A stretch of 64,000 nucleotides of DNA from JASHPR01 sp963815375 (GTDB taxonomy: Bacteria > Actinomycetota > Actinomycetes > Streptosporangiales > Streptosporangiaceae). The notes under the pieces were generated by a model that was given only the letters and a program-made list of their open reading frames with translations, had not been told where the DNA came from and searched no databases. Positions 41,469 to 50,267 of the stretch are shown here, piece after piece. The translations under genes and the position numbers were made by a program. Position 1 is the first letter of the stretch, and every line of letters begins with the position of its first letter. Location of the stretch: assembly GCA_963815375.1 (NCBI GenBank), contig CAWFGX010000002.1:558001-622000 (forward strand), given 5' to 3'.

Positions 41469-42635
41469 GTGGATGGATCTGGCCAGGACACCCACGGCGA
41501 GATCGTGGAGTTCGGCAGCCGCCGTTCTGCCGCCCGCCGCTGGGTACCCCGTGTAGTGCTGGCCTGCCTTGTCCTGGCCACCGTTGCGACGGTTGCCGTC
41601 CGTGGCCTCAGTCACCCGGCCCGGCCGGCTTCCGGGGCACCATCCCCGCCGCCCCCGCTGCGCGTCGAGACGGTCGGTCACCCGCTGCTCGGCGTCACTG
41701 CCGGCTGGGAGCTTTTCGCTCGCGGGCCAGACGAACTGCTGCGGATCGAGCTGGACCAGGGCCGGATCATCCAGACCTACGTTCCTTCGCTGGAGACCGC
41801 GAGCCCCGACATAGCGTTCCTGATCGGCGCGCACGAAGCGGTGATCCGGCCGTCCGACGTCGTGCCCGGATACCTTGTGCCGGACGGCGGTCAGGCAATA
41901 CCGCTGACCGGGCTGCTCGCAGTAGGCGGCCCGATGGTTCCAGGCCCGGCCGGCTCACAGGCGGCCTGGGTCACCTCAGGCCCGCCGGTCTCCCCCGAGC
42001 TGTCGCTGGTCACGCTCACGGGGCACCGATCCGGCCCGAGCATCCACTTCCAGCCGGGCGCCCCGCAGGTACCTTCCACCGCAATCTCCGATGGCCGAGG
42101 CGACCTGATGGTGACCGATGGCCATTTCAGCGTCTATGACACTGGCCCAGGCTGGGACCGGCCTGTGCCCGGCACGCTGATCGCGGTCGGTTCTGCTACC
42201 TGGCTGGTCGAGGTCTGCGACGCGCAGTACAGCCATTGCCGCAACGAGGTCGTCGACGCGACCACTGGCTCGCAGCGCGTCCTTCCTGGCCCCGCGCCCA
42301 ATGGTCCGCCGTACTACTTCTCCTGGCCGCCCACGGGCGTGATCTCACCGGACGGCAGTACTGCCGCGGTAGCCGAGACCGGGCGCACCGACCAGCTGAC
42401 CGTGCACCTGATCGACCTGCACACCGGCGCCACCAGGGACCTCAATATCCCGCTCGGCCCACCCGGCAGCGGCTCCACGCCCGACGAGCAGTCAATGGCC
42501 TGGTCGCCGGGAGGACGCTGGCTGTTCGTGGCCGCAACCGGCGGCAAGCTTGTGGTGGTCAACCCGCGCACCAGCCACGGGCAAAACCTCGGGGTCAGCC
42601 TGCCCGCCGTCGAGCAGGTCGCCATCCGCGCCTGA
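41469..42635 (+). CDS. Membrane-anchored beta-propeller-like protein
   Basis: A 388-residue protein with a single N-terminal transmembrane helix (PRVVLACLVLATVATVAVRG) and a Pro/Ser linker, then a repetitive extracytoplasmic region with WD40/TolB-like elements (GVISPDGSTAAVAETG, MAWSPGGRWLFVAATGGKLV). No enzyme motif is seen. Actinobacteria carry many such proteins of unknown function. GTG 41469 is used; an alternative nearby start cannot be excluded. Confidence 0.72.
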   Translation: MDGSGQDTHGEIVEFGSRRSAARRWVPRVVLACLVLATVATVAVRGLSHPARPASGAPSPPPPLRVETVGHPLLGVTAGWELFARGPDELLRIELDQGRIIQTYVPSLETASPDIAFLIGAHEAVIRPSDVVPGYLVPDGGQAIPLTGLLAVGGPMVPGPAGSQAAWVTSGPPVSPELSLVTLTGHRSGPSIHFQPGAPQVPSTAISDGRGDLMVTDGHFSVYDTGPGWDRPVPGTLIAVGSATWLVEVCDAQYSHCRNEVVDATTGSQRVLPGPAPNGPPYYFSWPPTGVISPDGSTAAVAETGRTDQLTVHLIDLHTGATRDLNIPLGPPGSGSTPDEQSMAWSPGGRWLFVAATGGKLVVVNPRTSHGQNLGVSLPAVEQVAIRA

Positions 42636-42752
42636 CCTGCCGCTTGCTACCCACAATGGCCATTCCTCGCGCGAACGGTCATAACCACGGGCCACGCCTG
42701 TTCTGACCTAAATACGGTTCGATCATGCTCATGGCGGTTAGCATGTGGCGCC

Positions 42753-43940
42753 ATGCGATCCATGGGGGGTTTCGGCAGGTTCCTGGCTGTGCTCGGCGGG
42801 GTGCTTGCCCTGGCTGCGTGCGGTATGAGCGCTCACGAGCGGAACGGAGCCGAGGCGGGAGGCGCCGGGCAGACGACACCGCGCCACACGCCCACCACCC
42901 CAGCCACGTCCAGGGCAGCGACTCCGACGCCGGCACCGTCGCAGCGGTCAACGGCGGCACCTGCGGCGGCCAGCAAGCCGCCGGCTCAGTACGGCAACCC
43001 GAACGGGCGCGCCGCCGTCCCGGCCGCGGGCCAGGCGGTCAGCACCGCCCATCCGGACCACGTCATCGGTAACGGCACGGCCGCCAGTTGCACGTCGGCC
43101 GCGGTCGTCGGGACCGTGGCCATCGGCGGCATCATCACGTTCAGCTGTGGCCCGAGCCCGGTCACGATCACGATGACGGCCACCGCCGAGATCGTGCCCG
43201 GCATCCAGACCGTCATCGACGGCGGGGGCAATGTCACGCTGAGCGGCGGCGGCAAGATCCGGATCCTGGACAGCGACACCTGCCCGGGCTGCTGGGAACA
43301 GACCGGGCCGAGGCTCGTCGTGCAGAACATGAGGTTCATCGACGGCTACTCGGGCACCCAGCAGACCAGCTCGACATCGCATTACGGCGGCGGCGCCATC
43401 TTTGACCAGGGCGGGCAGCTCACGGTAGTGAACTCCGATTTCGCCGGCAACGGCTGCTACCAGTACGGCCCCGACCTTGGCGGCGGGGCCATCCGCGCGT
43501 ACGGCATGGATATGAGCTCTCCGGTCTACATCACCGATGACACCTTCACAGGCAACAACTGCTCCAACGGCGGAGCGCTCAGCGGCCTCTACGCCAACTT
43601 CGTCGTGATCAACAGCCTGCTGACTGGTAACAACGCGATCGGCTGGGGTCAGAACCCGGCCCAGTCCGGTACGCCAGGCGGCGGGAGTGGCGGCGCCATC
43701 TACAGCGACGGGGATTCCTACAACCTGGTCATCGACGGCAGCGCCATCAACGGCAACAGCGCCCGTGAGGGTGGCGGTGGCATCTTCTGCGTCGTCGACA
43801 ATGACCAGGGTGCCCTGACCGTCCAGGACTCGGTTATGCAGAACAACGCCAGCGGCCAGTTCCAGGACGCACCTGGCATCTTTGACAGCCTGAACGGGCA
43901 CGACGTCCAGCCGACGGTGATCGGCTCGACCATCAGCTGA
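42753..43940 (+). CDS. Secreted lipoprotein with parallel beta-helix
   Basis: A 395-residue predicted lipoprotein: signal with lipobox LALAAC (Cys 23), a Thr/Ala/Pro-rich linker to about 75, and a right-handed beta-helix with repeated GGAI elements and NN/GN ladder positions (DFAGNGCYQYGPDLGGGAIR, DTFTGNNCSNGGALSG, SGGAIYSDGD, GGGGIFC), like chlamydial Pmp-type polymorphic proteins. It is probably surface-exposed and glycan- or host-interacting. Disulfides are possible from paired cysteines. A terminator hairpin follows. Confidence 0.78.
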   Translation: MRSMGGFGRFLAVLGGVLALAACGMSAHERNGAEAGGAGQTTPRHTPTTPATSRAATPTPAPSQRSTAAPAAASKPPAQYGNPNGRAAVPAAGQAVSTAHPDHVIGNGTAASCTSAAVVGTVAIGGIITFSCGPSPVTITMTATAEIVPGIQTVIDGGGNVTLSGGGKIRILDSDTCPGCWEQTGPRLVVQNMRFIDGYSGTQQTSSTSHYGGGAIFDQGGQLTVVNSDFAGNGCYQYGPDLGGGAIRAYGMDMSSPVYITDDTFTGNNCSNGGALSGLYANFVVINSLLTGNNAIGWGQNPAQSGTPGGGSGGAIYSDGDSYNLVIDGSAINGNSAREGGGGIFCVVDNDQGALTVQDSVMQNNASGQFQDAPGIFDSLNGHDVQPTVIGSTIS

Positions 43941-43950
43941 TGCCGCGCAA

Positions 43951-43967
43951 ACCGACGTCCCGTCGGT
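43951..43967. terminator. Bidirectional terminator hairpin
   Basis: ACCGACG and CGTCGGT pair over a TCC loop, in the 34-base gap between the stops of two convergent genes. Confidence 0.6.
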
Positions 43968-43974
43968 GACCGGC

Positions 43975-44622
43975 CTAGCGAGGATCAGGCTGGTCGACGT
44001 TGAAGTGCCTGGTCGCGTGCGCGAGCCAGCGCTCGCCCGCGTGGCGCAGCGTGAACTGGGTGATGACCCTCTGTCCGCCCTCGAAGTCGCCGTAGAGCAG
44101 GTTGATTACGAGAACTTCGCCCGCTTTGACCGCGTCGGCCACCGTCTGGAAAATCCCGGCCGTCGGGTCACGCAGGGCGCCCAGCCACAGCCCGTTGTCG
44201 CCGGGCGCCACGTAGATGTCCAGGTTCTGGGTTGTGAACTCCTCCAGCGGCGGATGGGCCCGCTCGGTGAGAAGACCTACCTGCACATCCCAGGCGTGCA
44301 AGACCGCCAGTCCGCTTCCGACGTTGCGGACCGAGACTGCCAGGTAGATCACTTTGTCGGTGACCTCAAGCCCGGCCCTGCCACCGTCGACCGTCAGCCA
44401 TATTCCTTCGGGGTACTGGATCTTCTGCTGGGGATCCTGCAGTCGCGAGTTAACAAGCAGCGGACGCTGGCCGACGAGCAGGGACCGCTCGGCCGTGCGG
44501 GCCGCGCGCTCCGAGATCCGCGCCGACCGGTTCGCCGACCGGATGGACACGAACGTCGCCACCGCCAGCACCAGGGTGCCGCCAGCGGTCAGGAGCGAAG
44601 CAGTCGTCGACCAGTCGGTCAC
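43975..44622 (-). CDS. Hypothetical membrane-anchored protein
   Basis: A 215-residue protein with one N-terminal helix (ASLLTAGGTLVLAVATFVSI), an Arg/Ala-rich cytoplasmic stretch that should form a helix (ANRSARISERAARTAERSLL), and a soluble C-terminal domain rich in beta strands (VTDKVIYLAVSVRNVGSGLA). Similar one-helix proteins are common next to uncharacterised actinobacterial operons. No function is assigned. It follows the 10-TM protein gene with a 14-base gap and so may be in the molybdo-oxidoreductase operon. Confidence 0.7.
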   Translation of the reverse strand: MTDWSTTASLLTAGGTLVLAVATFVSIRSANRSARISERAARTAERSLLVGQRPLLVNSRLQDPQQKIQYPEGIWLTVDGGRAGLEVTDKVIYLAVSVRNVGSGLAVLHAWDVQVGLLTERAHPPLEEFTTQNLDIYVAPGDNGLWLGALRDPTAGIFQTVADAVKAGEVLVINLLYGDFEGGQRVITQFTLRHAGERWLAHATRHFNVDQPDPR

Positions 44623-44636
44623 CCACCGAGCTTAGG

Positions 44637-45833
44637 TCAGCGAGCCTTGATCGCGAACGGCCACCGGAGCCCGACACCGACGTGCAGGATGATGCCGGCG
44701 CCGATGAAGCTGAGCGCGGCCGTGGTGATCCAGTCGTCGGGGGTGGCTTTCGCCCAGTGGACACCGGCGGCGTACGCGGCCAGGGCGCGGTTGAGCACGA
44801 CCGCTACGGTGGCGGTGAGCCCGAGCGCGACGGCGCGGCGGGCCGCACCGGACAGCGGGGTGGCCGGCCAGCCTTCGAAGAGCATTCCGACGATGATCGC
44901 GGCGCTGATGACGCACCCGCAGACGGCGCTGATGGCGGCTGGCTGCCAGCCGGCCAGGTCACGCAGCAGCAGGTAGGTGACGACGCCGAGGCCGATGACC
45001 AGGACGTTGCCAGCGGCGAGGCGCGGCCGTCGCTGGCTGATGGTGTTGACGGGCCAGCCGCGCAGCGCGATGAAGAACACCGCCTGCCAGACTCCGACGG
45101 CGACCAGGGCCGACCCGAAGTCGGGTGCCGCGACGGGCCCGCCCGGGTTGCGCAGCCCGGCGCTGGCGCGAGCGGCGGCCGGCACAGTGTCCACGTTGAC
45201 GAACAGGAAATACGCGCCAGCGGCTAGACCCCATGACAGGGCCAGCGCAGCGACGCCCGAACGTAGCCGGCCAATGCCGCCAAGCGGCCAGCGTTCGCAG
45301 ACCAGCGACAGCTGGAGCATCGCGGTGAAAGCCGCTCCGGCCAGGGCCAGGGTGGCGGGGAATGTGACCGGTACGCCGGGGCCCGGGCTGGCTTCGAATA
45401 CCCCGCGCAGGTCGGACCGTTCCACGACGGCCTGGCCCGCGATCGTGAGGACGACCGCGGCGACGATGACCAGCACAGTGTCGATCAGGCCGGTCCACGG
45501 CGTGGTGAGTCGCGACCCGGGCCAGTCGTTCCACCAGAACGCGATCATGGCCACGGCAGGCAGCGCGAACGTGGACAGCGGGCCCAGGACCAGCAGCGAT
45601 GCCTCGGTGCTGCCCATCCCAAGGGCGAGTGCGAAAAACACGACCGCACCAAGCAGCAGCCCGCCAGCACCGAGCCAAGGCTGCGCCGCAAGGTGCTCGC
45701 GCTGCAGGTCCGCGAACCACTTCCGCTGCAGCTGCGGCGGGGTCGTGAGCAGCGGCCGGTCGGGCAGCGGCTCCTGCCCGCCGCTGCTGAGCAGCTCGGC
45801 TCGCCTCTGGCGGCTGGGCGCCCGGCCGGTCAT
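44637..45833 (-). CDS. Hypothetical 10-TM integral membrane protein
   Basis: A 398-residue protein with about ten hydrophobic helices (for example GAGGLLLGAVVFFALALGM, LIDTVLVIVAAVVLTIAGQA, AISAVCGCVISAAIIVGMLF). Tryptophan-rich turns recur with the pattern (R/E)GWP before helices, hinting at internal repeats. No transporter signature was recognised. Its ATG overlaps the molybdenum-subunit stop by four bases (ATGA), so it is made together with the oxidoreductase. Confidence 0.78.
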   Translation of the reverse strand: MTGRAPSRQRRAELLSSGGQEPLPDRPLLTTPPQLQRKWFADLQREHLAAQPWLGAGGLLLGAVVFFALALGMGSTEASLLVLGPLSTFALPAVAMIAFWWNDWPGSRLTTPWTGLIDTVLVIVAAVVLTIAGQAVVERSDLRGVFEASPGPGVPVTFPATLALAGAAFTAMLQLSLVCERWPLGGIGRLRSGVAALALSWGLAAGAYFLFVNVDTVPAAARASAGLRNPGGPVAAPDFGSALVAVGVWQAVFFIALRGWPVNTISQRRPRLAAGNVLVIGLGVVTYLLLRDLAGWQPAAISAVCGCVISAAIIVGMLFEGWPATPLSGAARRAVALGLTATVAVVLNRALAAYAAGVHWAKATPDDWITTAALSFIGAGIILHVGVGLRWPFAIKAR

Positions 45834-48118
45834 TCCGCGGTCGGCCGCGCTCCTGCCCCAGCTGCCGCCGGCTGCGGTGGCGTGAATGCCAGCAGGTGCT
45901 CGATGGCGATCGGCAGCTCGCGGACCCGGTAGCCGGTTGCGTGGTAGACCGCGTTCGCGATGGCGGCGGCCGCGCCGACCTGCCCGATCTCGCCGACGCC
46001 TTTGACGCCTAGGGGGCCGGCAACGTGGTCGTCGACCTCGATCAGCTCGACGTCGACGTCGGGCGCGTCGGCATTGACCGGCACCAGGTAGTCACCCAGG
46101 CTGGCGTTGGCCCACCGGCCCAGGGTGGTGTCCATATGGGTGCCTTCCAGCAGCGCCTGGCTCATGCCCCAGAGCATGCCGCCCATCAGCTGGCTGCGGG
46201 CGGTCCTGGGGTTGAGTACCCGGCCGGGGGCGAAGGCGCCAACGAGGTGCCGGACCCGGATCAACCCGAGGTCCGCATCGACGGCGACCCGGGCGAACTG
46301 CGCGCCGAAGGTCAGCAGCCCGTAAGGGGTGTCCGGAGGTGGCGGGTCCCAGCTTCCGGTGGCCTCGGCGTCGTTCATGAAGTGCCGCTGCATGAGGGAG
46401 CTGTAGGTTTCGCCGACGCGGTCATTGTCGGCGCGCGCCATCCGGCCGGCCATGACGACGACCCTGGCCGGGTCGGCACCGTGCAGCGGTGACTGGGTGT
46501 CGCCGACAGCCAGCGCGATCAGCTGGTCGCGCAAGGCGGTGGCGGCGTTGTGCACCGCGGAGCTCACCATCATGGCGCCGTTGGAACCAACGGGCGAGCC
46601 AGCGGTCGGCAGGTCTGTGTCGCCGAACTCGAACCGCATGCTCGGCAGATCGATGCCGAGCCCCTCGGCGGCCACCTGTGTCATCACGGTGGCCACGCCG
46701 GTACCGAACTCCTGGGTCGCGGTCTGAACGATGGCGGTGCCGTCGGCGTACATGTGAGCGCGGGCGCGCTGGGTGTGCATGAAGAACGCGACTGGGTACG
46801 CGGCCGCGGACATCCCGGTGCCGATCAGCCAGTTCCCCTCACGCTCCGACCGTGGCCGCGGATCGCGCCTGGCCCAGCCGAATCGCGCGGCGCCGCGCTC
46901 GAGGCACTCCGGCAGGCCGAAGCTCGACCACGGGTGGCCGGTATTGGGGTCAACCTCGGTGAGGTTGTGCTGGCGCAGTTCGATGGGGTCGATGCCGAGG
47001 TCGGTGGCCAGTTCGTCCATCGCGCACTCGAGGCTGAAGACACCCAGTGCCTCGCCTGGCGCACGGGTGAATGTGGGCGTCATCGTGTTGCCGCGCACGA
47101 GGCGGTGCACACCTTCAAAGTGAGGACAGCCATACAGCTGCGAGACGGCGCCGAACGCGGGCTCGGCCCAGTCGTCGAAGGGGGATGTGACCGAGATCTT
47201 GTGATGCCGGATCGCGGTCAGCGCGCCGTCGCGGGTCGCGCCCAGCCGGATGTGCTGTTCTTGCTCCTCGCGGTGCCCGCAGGAGGTGAACATCTGGCCG
47301 CGCGGCAGCACCAGCCGTACCGGGCGCCGGACATGCTGGGCAGCGAGCGCGGTGAGGGTCACGTGCGGCCAGACCATCGCCTTGGAGCCGAAGGCACCGC
47401 CGACGTAGTGCGTCAGCACCCGGATCTTGGATGGCGACAGCCCCAGCAGAGCGGCGACGGTCAGCTGCACGGCCTTGATGCCCTGGCACGAGTCATACAG
47501 GGTCAGCTGGTCGCCATCCCAGGCAGCCGTGGTCGTCAGCGGCTCAAGAGCGTTGTGGTGGTTAGCCGCGAACCGAAATCGCGCCTCGACCTGCAGATCC
47601 GCGGCGGCGAACCCGTCGGCGACGTTCCCGCGCTGGATCCTGCCTGGCATCAGGCCGCCGAAGATCTTCTCGGGCTCGTAGGCGCTGGCGCGGCCCTGGT
47701 CGATCGTGGTGACCGACGGAGTCTCTTCGTAGCTGACGCGTACCAGCGTGGCGGCATGCTGAGCCTGCTCCAGGCTGTCCGCTACCACGATCACGACGGG
47801 CTGCCCGGCGTAGTGGACGACCTCATCCTGCATGGGGAAGAACGTCTCGCCCGGCGCGGGCCCGCCGAGCAGGGACGGCAGCAGCGGCACGGGGTTCATC
47901 TTCGGCATGCTGCGCTGGGTCAGCACCGCGACCACACCTGCGGCCCGTTCCGCCTGCTTGGTGTCGACCGCAGTGACACGGCCGCTCGCGATTCGCGCTC
48001 CGACGATCGCCGCATAGGCCAGATCCGGAAGTGCGACCTCGCCGGAGTAGCGCGCGGAACCCGTGACCTTCGCCGGGCCGTCGATGCGGCTGATCTCCTG
48101 GCCGATCGCCCCGCTCAT
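45830..48118 (-). CDS. Xanthine-dehydrogenase-family molybdopterin-binding subunit (PaoC-like)
   Basis: A 762-residue large subunit: N-terminal RIDGPAKVTGSARYSGEVAL, GGAFGSKAMVWPHVTLTALA in the Mo-binding part, ATQEFGTGVATVMTQVAAEG and a C-terminal GVKGVGEIGQVGAAAAIANAVYHATG containing the catalytic glutamate (GVGE). The FAD subunit encoded upstream is of the PaoB/YagS type, so this is likely an aldehyde oxidoreductase. It overlaps the FAD-subunit gene by four bases. Unlike E. coli PaoABC, no Tat signal is visible on the iron-sulfur subunit, so the complex is probably cytoplasmic. Confidence 0.94.
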   Translation of the reverse strand: MSGAIGQEISRIDGPAKVTGSARYSGEVALPDLAYAAIVGARIASGRVTAVDTKQAERAAGVVAVLTQRSMPKMNPVPLLPSLLGGPAPGETFFPMQDEVVHYAGQPVVIVVADSLEQAQHAATLVRVSYEETPSVTTIDQGRASAYEPEKIFGGLMPGRIQRGNVADGFAAADLQVEARFRFAANHHNALEPLTTTAAWDGDQLTLYDSCQGIKAVQLTVAALLGLSPSKIRVLTHYVGGAFGSKAMVWPHVTLTALAAQHVRRPVRLVLPRGQMFTSCGHREEQEQHIRLGATRDGALTAIRHHKISVTSPFDDWAEPAFGAVSQLYGCPHFEGVHRLVRGNTMTPTFTRAPGEALGVFSLECAMDELATDLGIDPIELRQHNLTEVDPNTGHPWSSFGLPECLERGAARFGWARRDPRPRSEREGNWLIGTGMSAAAYPVAFFMHTQRARAHMYADGTAIVQTATQEFGTGVATVMTQVAAEGLGIDLPSMRFEFGDTDLPTAGSPVGSNGAMMVSSAVHNAATALRDQLIALAVGDTQSPLHGADPARVVVMAGRMARADNDRVGETYSSLMQRHFMNDAEATGSWDPPPPDTPYGLLTFGAQFARVAVDADLGLIRVRHLVGAFAPGRVLNPRTARSQLMGGMLWGMSQALLEGTHMDTTLGRWANASLGDYLVPVNADAPDVDVELIEVDDHVAGPLGVKGVGEIGQVGAAAAIANAVYHATGYRVRELPIAIEHLLAFTPPQPAAAGAGARPTAE

Positions 48119-49113
48119 CGCTGATCCCCGTCTGTCAGTGCCGTTAGCGCCCGCACGATGCAGCGCTGCGCGAGGTCTACCTTGAAGGCGTTAAGCGCCC
48201 GCGGCACCGCCTGCGCCAGTTCCTCGGCTGCGGCGTCGCCGAAGGCGTTACGCGTCGCCTGCTGGCCGAGCAGGCTCGCCTCGGCGCGGCGGGCTCGCCA
48301 CGGCTTGGTGCCGACGCCGCCAAGCGCCAGCCGGACATCGGCAATGGTGCCGTCCTGAAGGCGCACCGCGGCGGCGACCGACACCAGGGCAAACTCGTAC
48401 GATTCCCGGTCCCGGAATTTCAGGTAGGCCGACCGGCGAGCCATCGGAGCCGCCGGGACCTCGATCGCGGTGATCAGCTCGCCGTGCTCCAGCGGGTGCT
48501 CCCGGTCGGGGGTGTCGCCCGGGAGCAGGAAGAAGTCGTCGATGGCGATGGCCCGCTCGCCACCTGGCCCTCGCGTGTGCACGACCGCGTCCAGGGCAAC
48601 GAGTGCCACGGCGACGTCTGAAGGATGCGTGGCGATGCACTTGTCGCTGGTGCCCAGGATCGCGTGCCCGCGGTTGAACCCGTGCAGCGCCGCGCAGCCA
48701 CTGCCCGGGTCTCGCTTGTTGCACGGCGAGGTCGCGTCCCGGAAGTAGCTGCAGCGCACTCGCTGGCACAGGTTGCCGCCCATCGAGGCCATGTTCCGCA
48801 GCTGCGCCGAGGCTCCAAGCAGAAGAGCCTGCGAGATGGCCGGGAACCTCTGCTGAACCGCAGGGGTCTGGGCGACGTCGCTCATCCTCGCCAGCGCCCC
48901 GATGCGGAGACCGCCGCCGGGCAGGTCCTCGACGCCGTTCAGCGGCAGATCGTTGATGTCGACCAGCAGCGCCGGCTTCAGCACGTCCTGGCGTACCAGA
49001 TCGACCTCGGTCGTGCCGCCAGCAAGAAACGCGCTGTCACGGCTCTGGCTGACGGCCGCGATGGCGGCGTCAACATCAGCTACCCGCGCGTAGCTGAGCG
49101 GACGCATCCTCAC
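48115..49113 (-). CDS. FAD-binding subunit of a PaoB/YagS-type molybdenum oxidoreductase
   Basis: A 332-residue protein: FAD-pyrophosphate motif AFLAGGTTEVDLVRQDVLKP, the second FAD motif MASMGGNLCQRVRCSYFRD, and a cysteine-rich insertion (CNKRDPGSGCAALHGFNRGH ... CIATHPSD) that binds an extra [4Fe-4S] cluster in PaoB. It transfers electrons between the iron-sulfur subunit and its acceptor. Four-base overlaps at both ends fix the order FeS - FAD - Mo. Confidence 0.93.
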   Translation of the reverse strand: MRMRPLSYARVADVDAAIAAVSQSRDSAFLAGGTTEVDLVRQDVLKPALLVDINDLPLNGVEDLPGGGLRIGALARMSDVAQTPAVQQRFPAISQALLLGASAQLRNMASMGGNLCQRVRCSYFRDATSPCNKRDPGSGCAALHGFNRGHAILGTSDKCIATHPSDVAVALVALDAVVHTRGPGGERAIAIDDFFLLPGDTPDREHPLEHGELITAIEVPAAPMARRSAYLKFRDRESYEFALVSVAAAVRLQDGTIADVRLALGGVGTKPWRARRAEASLLGQQATRNAFGDAAAEELAQAVPRALNAFKVDLAQRCIVRALTALTDGDQR

Positions 49114-49625
49114 TCACCGCCAGCCGCATCGCGGACCTCGCGAATCGCGGCACGGATGTTCGGGTACGCGGCGCAGCGGCAGATGTTGCCGCTCATCCAC
49201 TCGCGGATCTCACTGTCATCCTGGGCATGCCCCTCGCGCAGCAGCGCGACCGCGGACATGATCTGGCCCGGCGTGCAGTAGCCGCACTGGAATGCGTCAT
49301 GGGCGACGAAGGCCGCCTGCATCGGATGGAGCTCACCGTCGGCTGACAGCCCCTCGATCGTGGTTACCTCGCGGCCTTCGCAGGTAACCGCGAGCGTCAG
49401 ACACCCCAGTACCCGCCGGCCATCGACCCAGACCGTGCACGCACCGCACGTGCCCTGATCACAGCCCTTCTTTGAACCCGTCAGCCCCAGATGCTCCCGC
49501 AGCGCGTCAAGCAGGCTGACCCGGGGTTCCAGCTGCAATTCATGCGCCTGGCCGTTGACGGTCAGCCGGACCGTCGCAGTCCCCGGCCCCAGCCGAACCG
49601 GGCGCGAAGCAACCTCCACCGCCAT
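49110..49625 (-). CDS. (2Fe-2S)-binding subunit of the molybdenum oxidoreductase
   Basis: A 171-residue subunit with two [2Fe-2S] clusters: KKGCDQGTCGACTVWVDGRR with a following GC, and QCGYCTPGQ with ICRCAAYPN. ATG 49625 was chosen because it matches the family start and has GGGGG upstream; upstream in-frame residues have no similarity. It lacks a Tat signal. First gene of the operon. Confidence 0.92.
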   Translation of the reverse strand: MAVEVASRPVRLGPGTATVRLTVNGQAHELQLEPRVSLLDALREHLGLTGSKKGCDQGTCGACTVWVDGRRVLGCLTLAVTCEGREVTTIEGLSADGELHPMQAAFVAHDAFQCGYCTPGQIMSAVALLREGHAQDDSEIREWMSGNICRCAAYPNIRAAIREVRDAAGGE

Positions 49626-49773
49626 GGCTATCTGACCCCCGAAGCTATGGCCCTGCCCCTTGATCTCCCCTGCGTACCCCACCCCACGGAGCCGAATCAC
49701 GGCCGAAGCGCGCCTGCTGCCAGCAAGCGCTGTCATGTTCATGATGGCGCGCAAGAAGATACGGGCCTGACCT

Positions 49774-50082
49774 GTGGGCAGAACCGACCCCGAATCTCTG
49801 GCGCGCCGAGCCGACGCGTACTGCTGTCTAGAGCAGTACGATCTGGCACTCGCCGACTACGGCCGCCTGCTTGAGCTCGATGCCGAGGACATCGATGCCA
49901 TGACGCGCCGCGGCCGGATTTTCCTGGCCATGGGCCGGCCCGAAGACGCCCTGCCCGACCTCAGCAAGGCCGTCGAGATAGATCCCAGTCTCGCTGAGGA
50001 ACTGCAGCCGTACCTAACCGCGTGCAGTGCCCGAGGCGAGCCAGTCGAAAAAACGCCAGAATGCGTCCTTAAGGACCGATAG
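49774..50082 (+). CDS. Small TPR-repeat protein
   Basis: 102 residues with two tetratricopeptide repeats (DAYCCLEQYDLALADYGRLL and GRIFLAMGRPEDALPDLSKA), followed by a short polar tail. The start GTG 49774 is divergent from the oxidoreductase operon. A protein-protein interaction role only can be inferred. The 186 bases that follow hold nothing recognisable. Confidence 0.65.
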   Translation: MGRTDPESLARRADAYCCLEQYDLALADYGRLLELDAEDIDAMTRRGRIFLAMGRPEDALPDLSKAVEIDPSLAEELQPYLTACSARGEPVEKTPECVLKDR

Positions 50083-50267
50083 CGGAACATCCTGTAGCTT
50101 CCCAGCCTGGGAGCGGGTGTGCCATGTCCGCCTGCGCGGGTAGAGCGTCTGTGTGATCGTTTGTCATGGATGGCAAGTTTGCCTGATCTGCCGCTACGCG
50201 AGTACGGCGCGCTCGAGCAGGTGGTAGCGCGGTGCGGCAGGGGCGCGGTGGGCCTGTCCGCGGGCGG

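Noticed and set aside
46550..48124. 524-codon plus-strand frame opposite the molybdenum subunit
   Set aside because: The opposite strand encodes a complete xanthine-dehydrogenase-family subunit with conserved motifs; this frame has none.
50101..50260. tRNA or small RNA gene between the TPR and YihY genes
   Set aside because: No cloverleaf, TTC-loop motif or terminator pairing could be found by eye.
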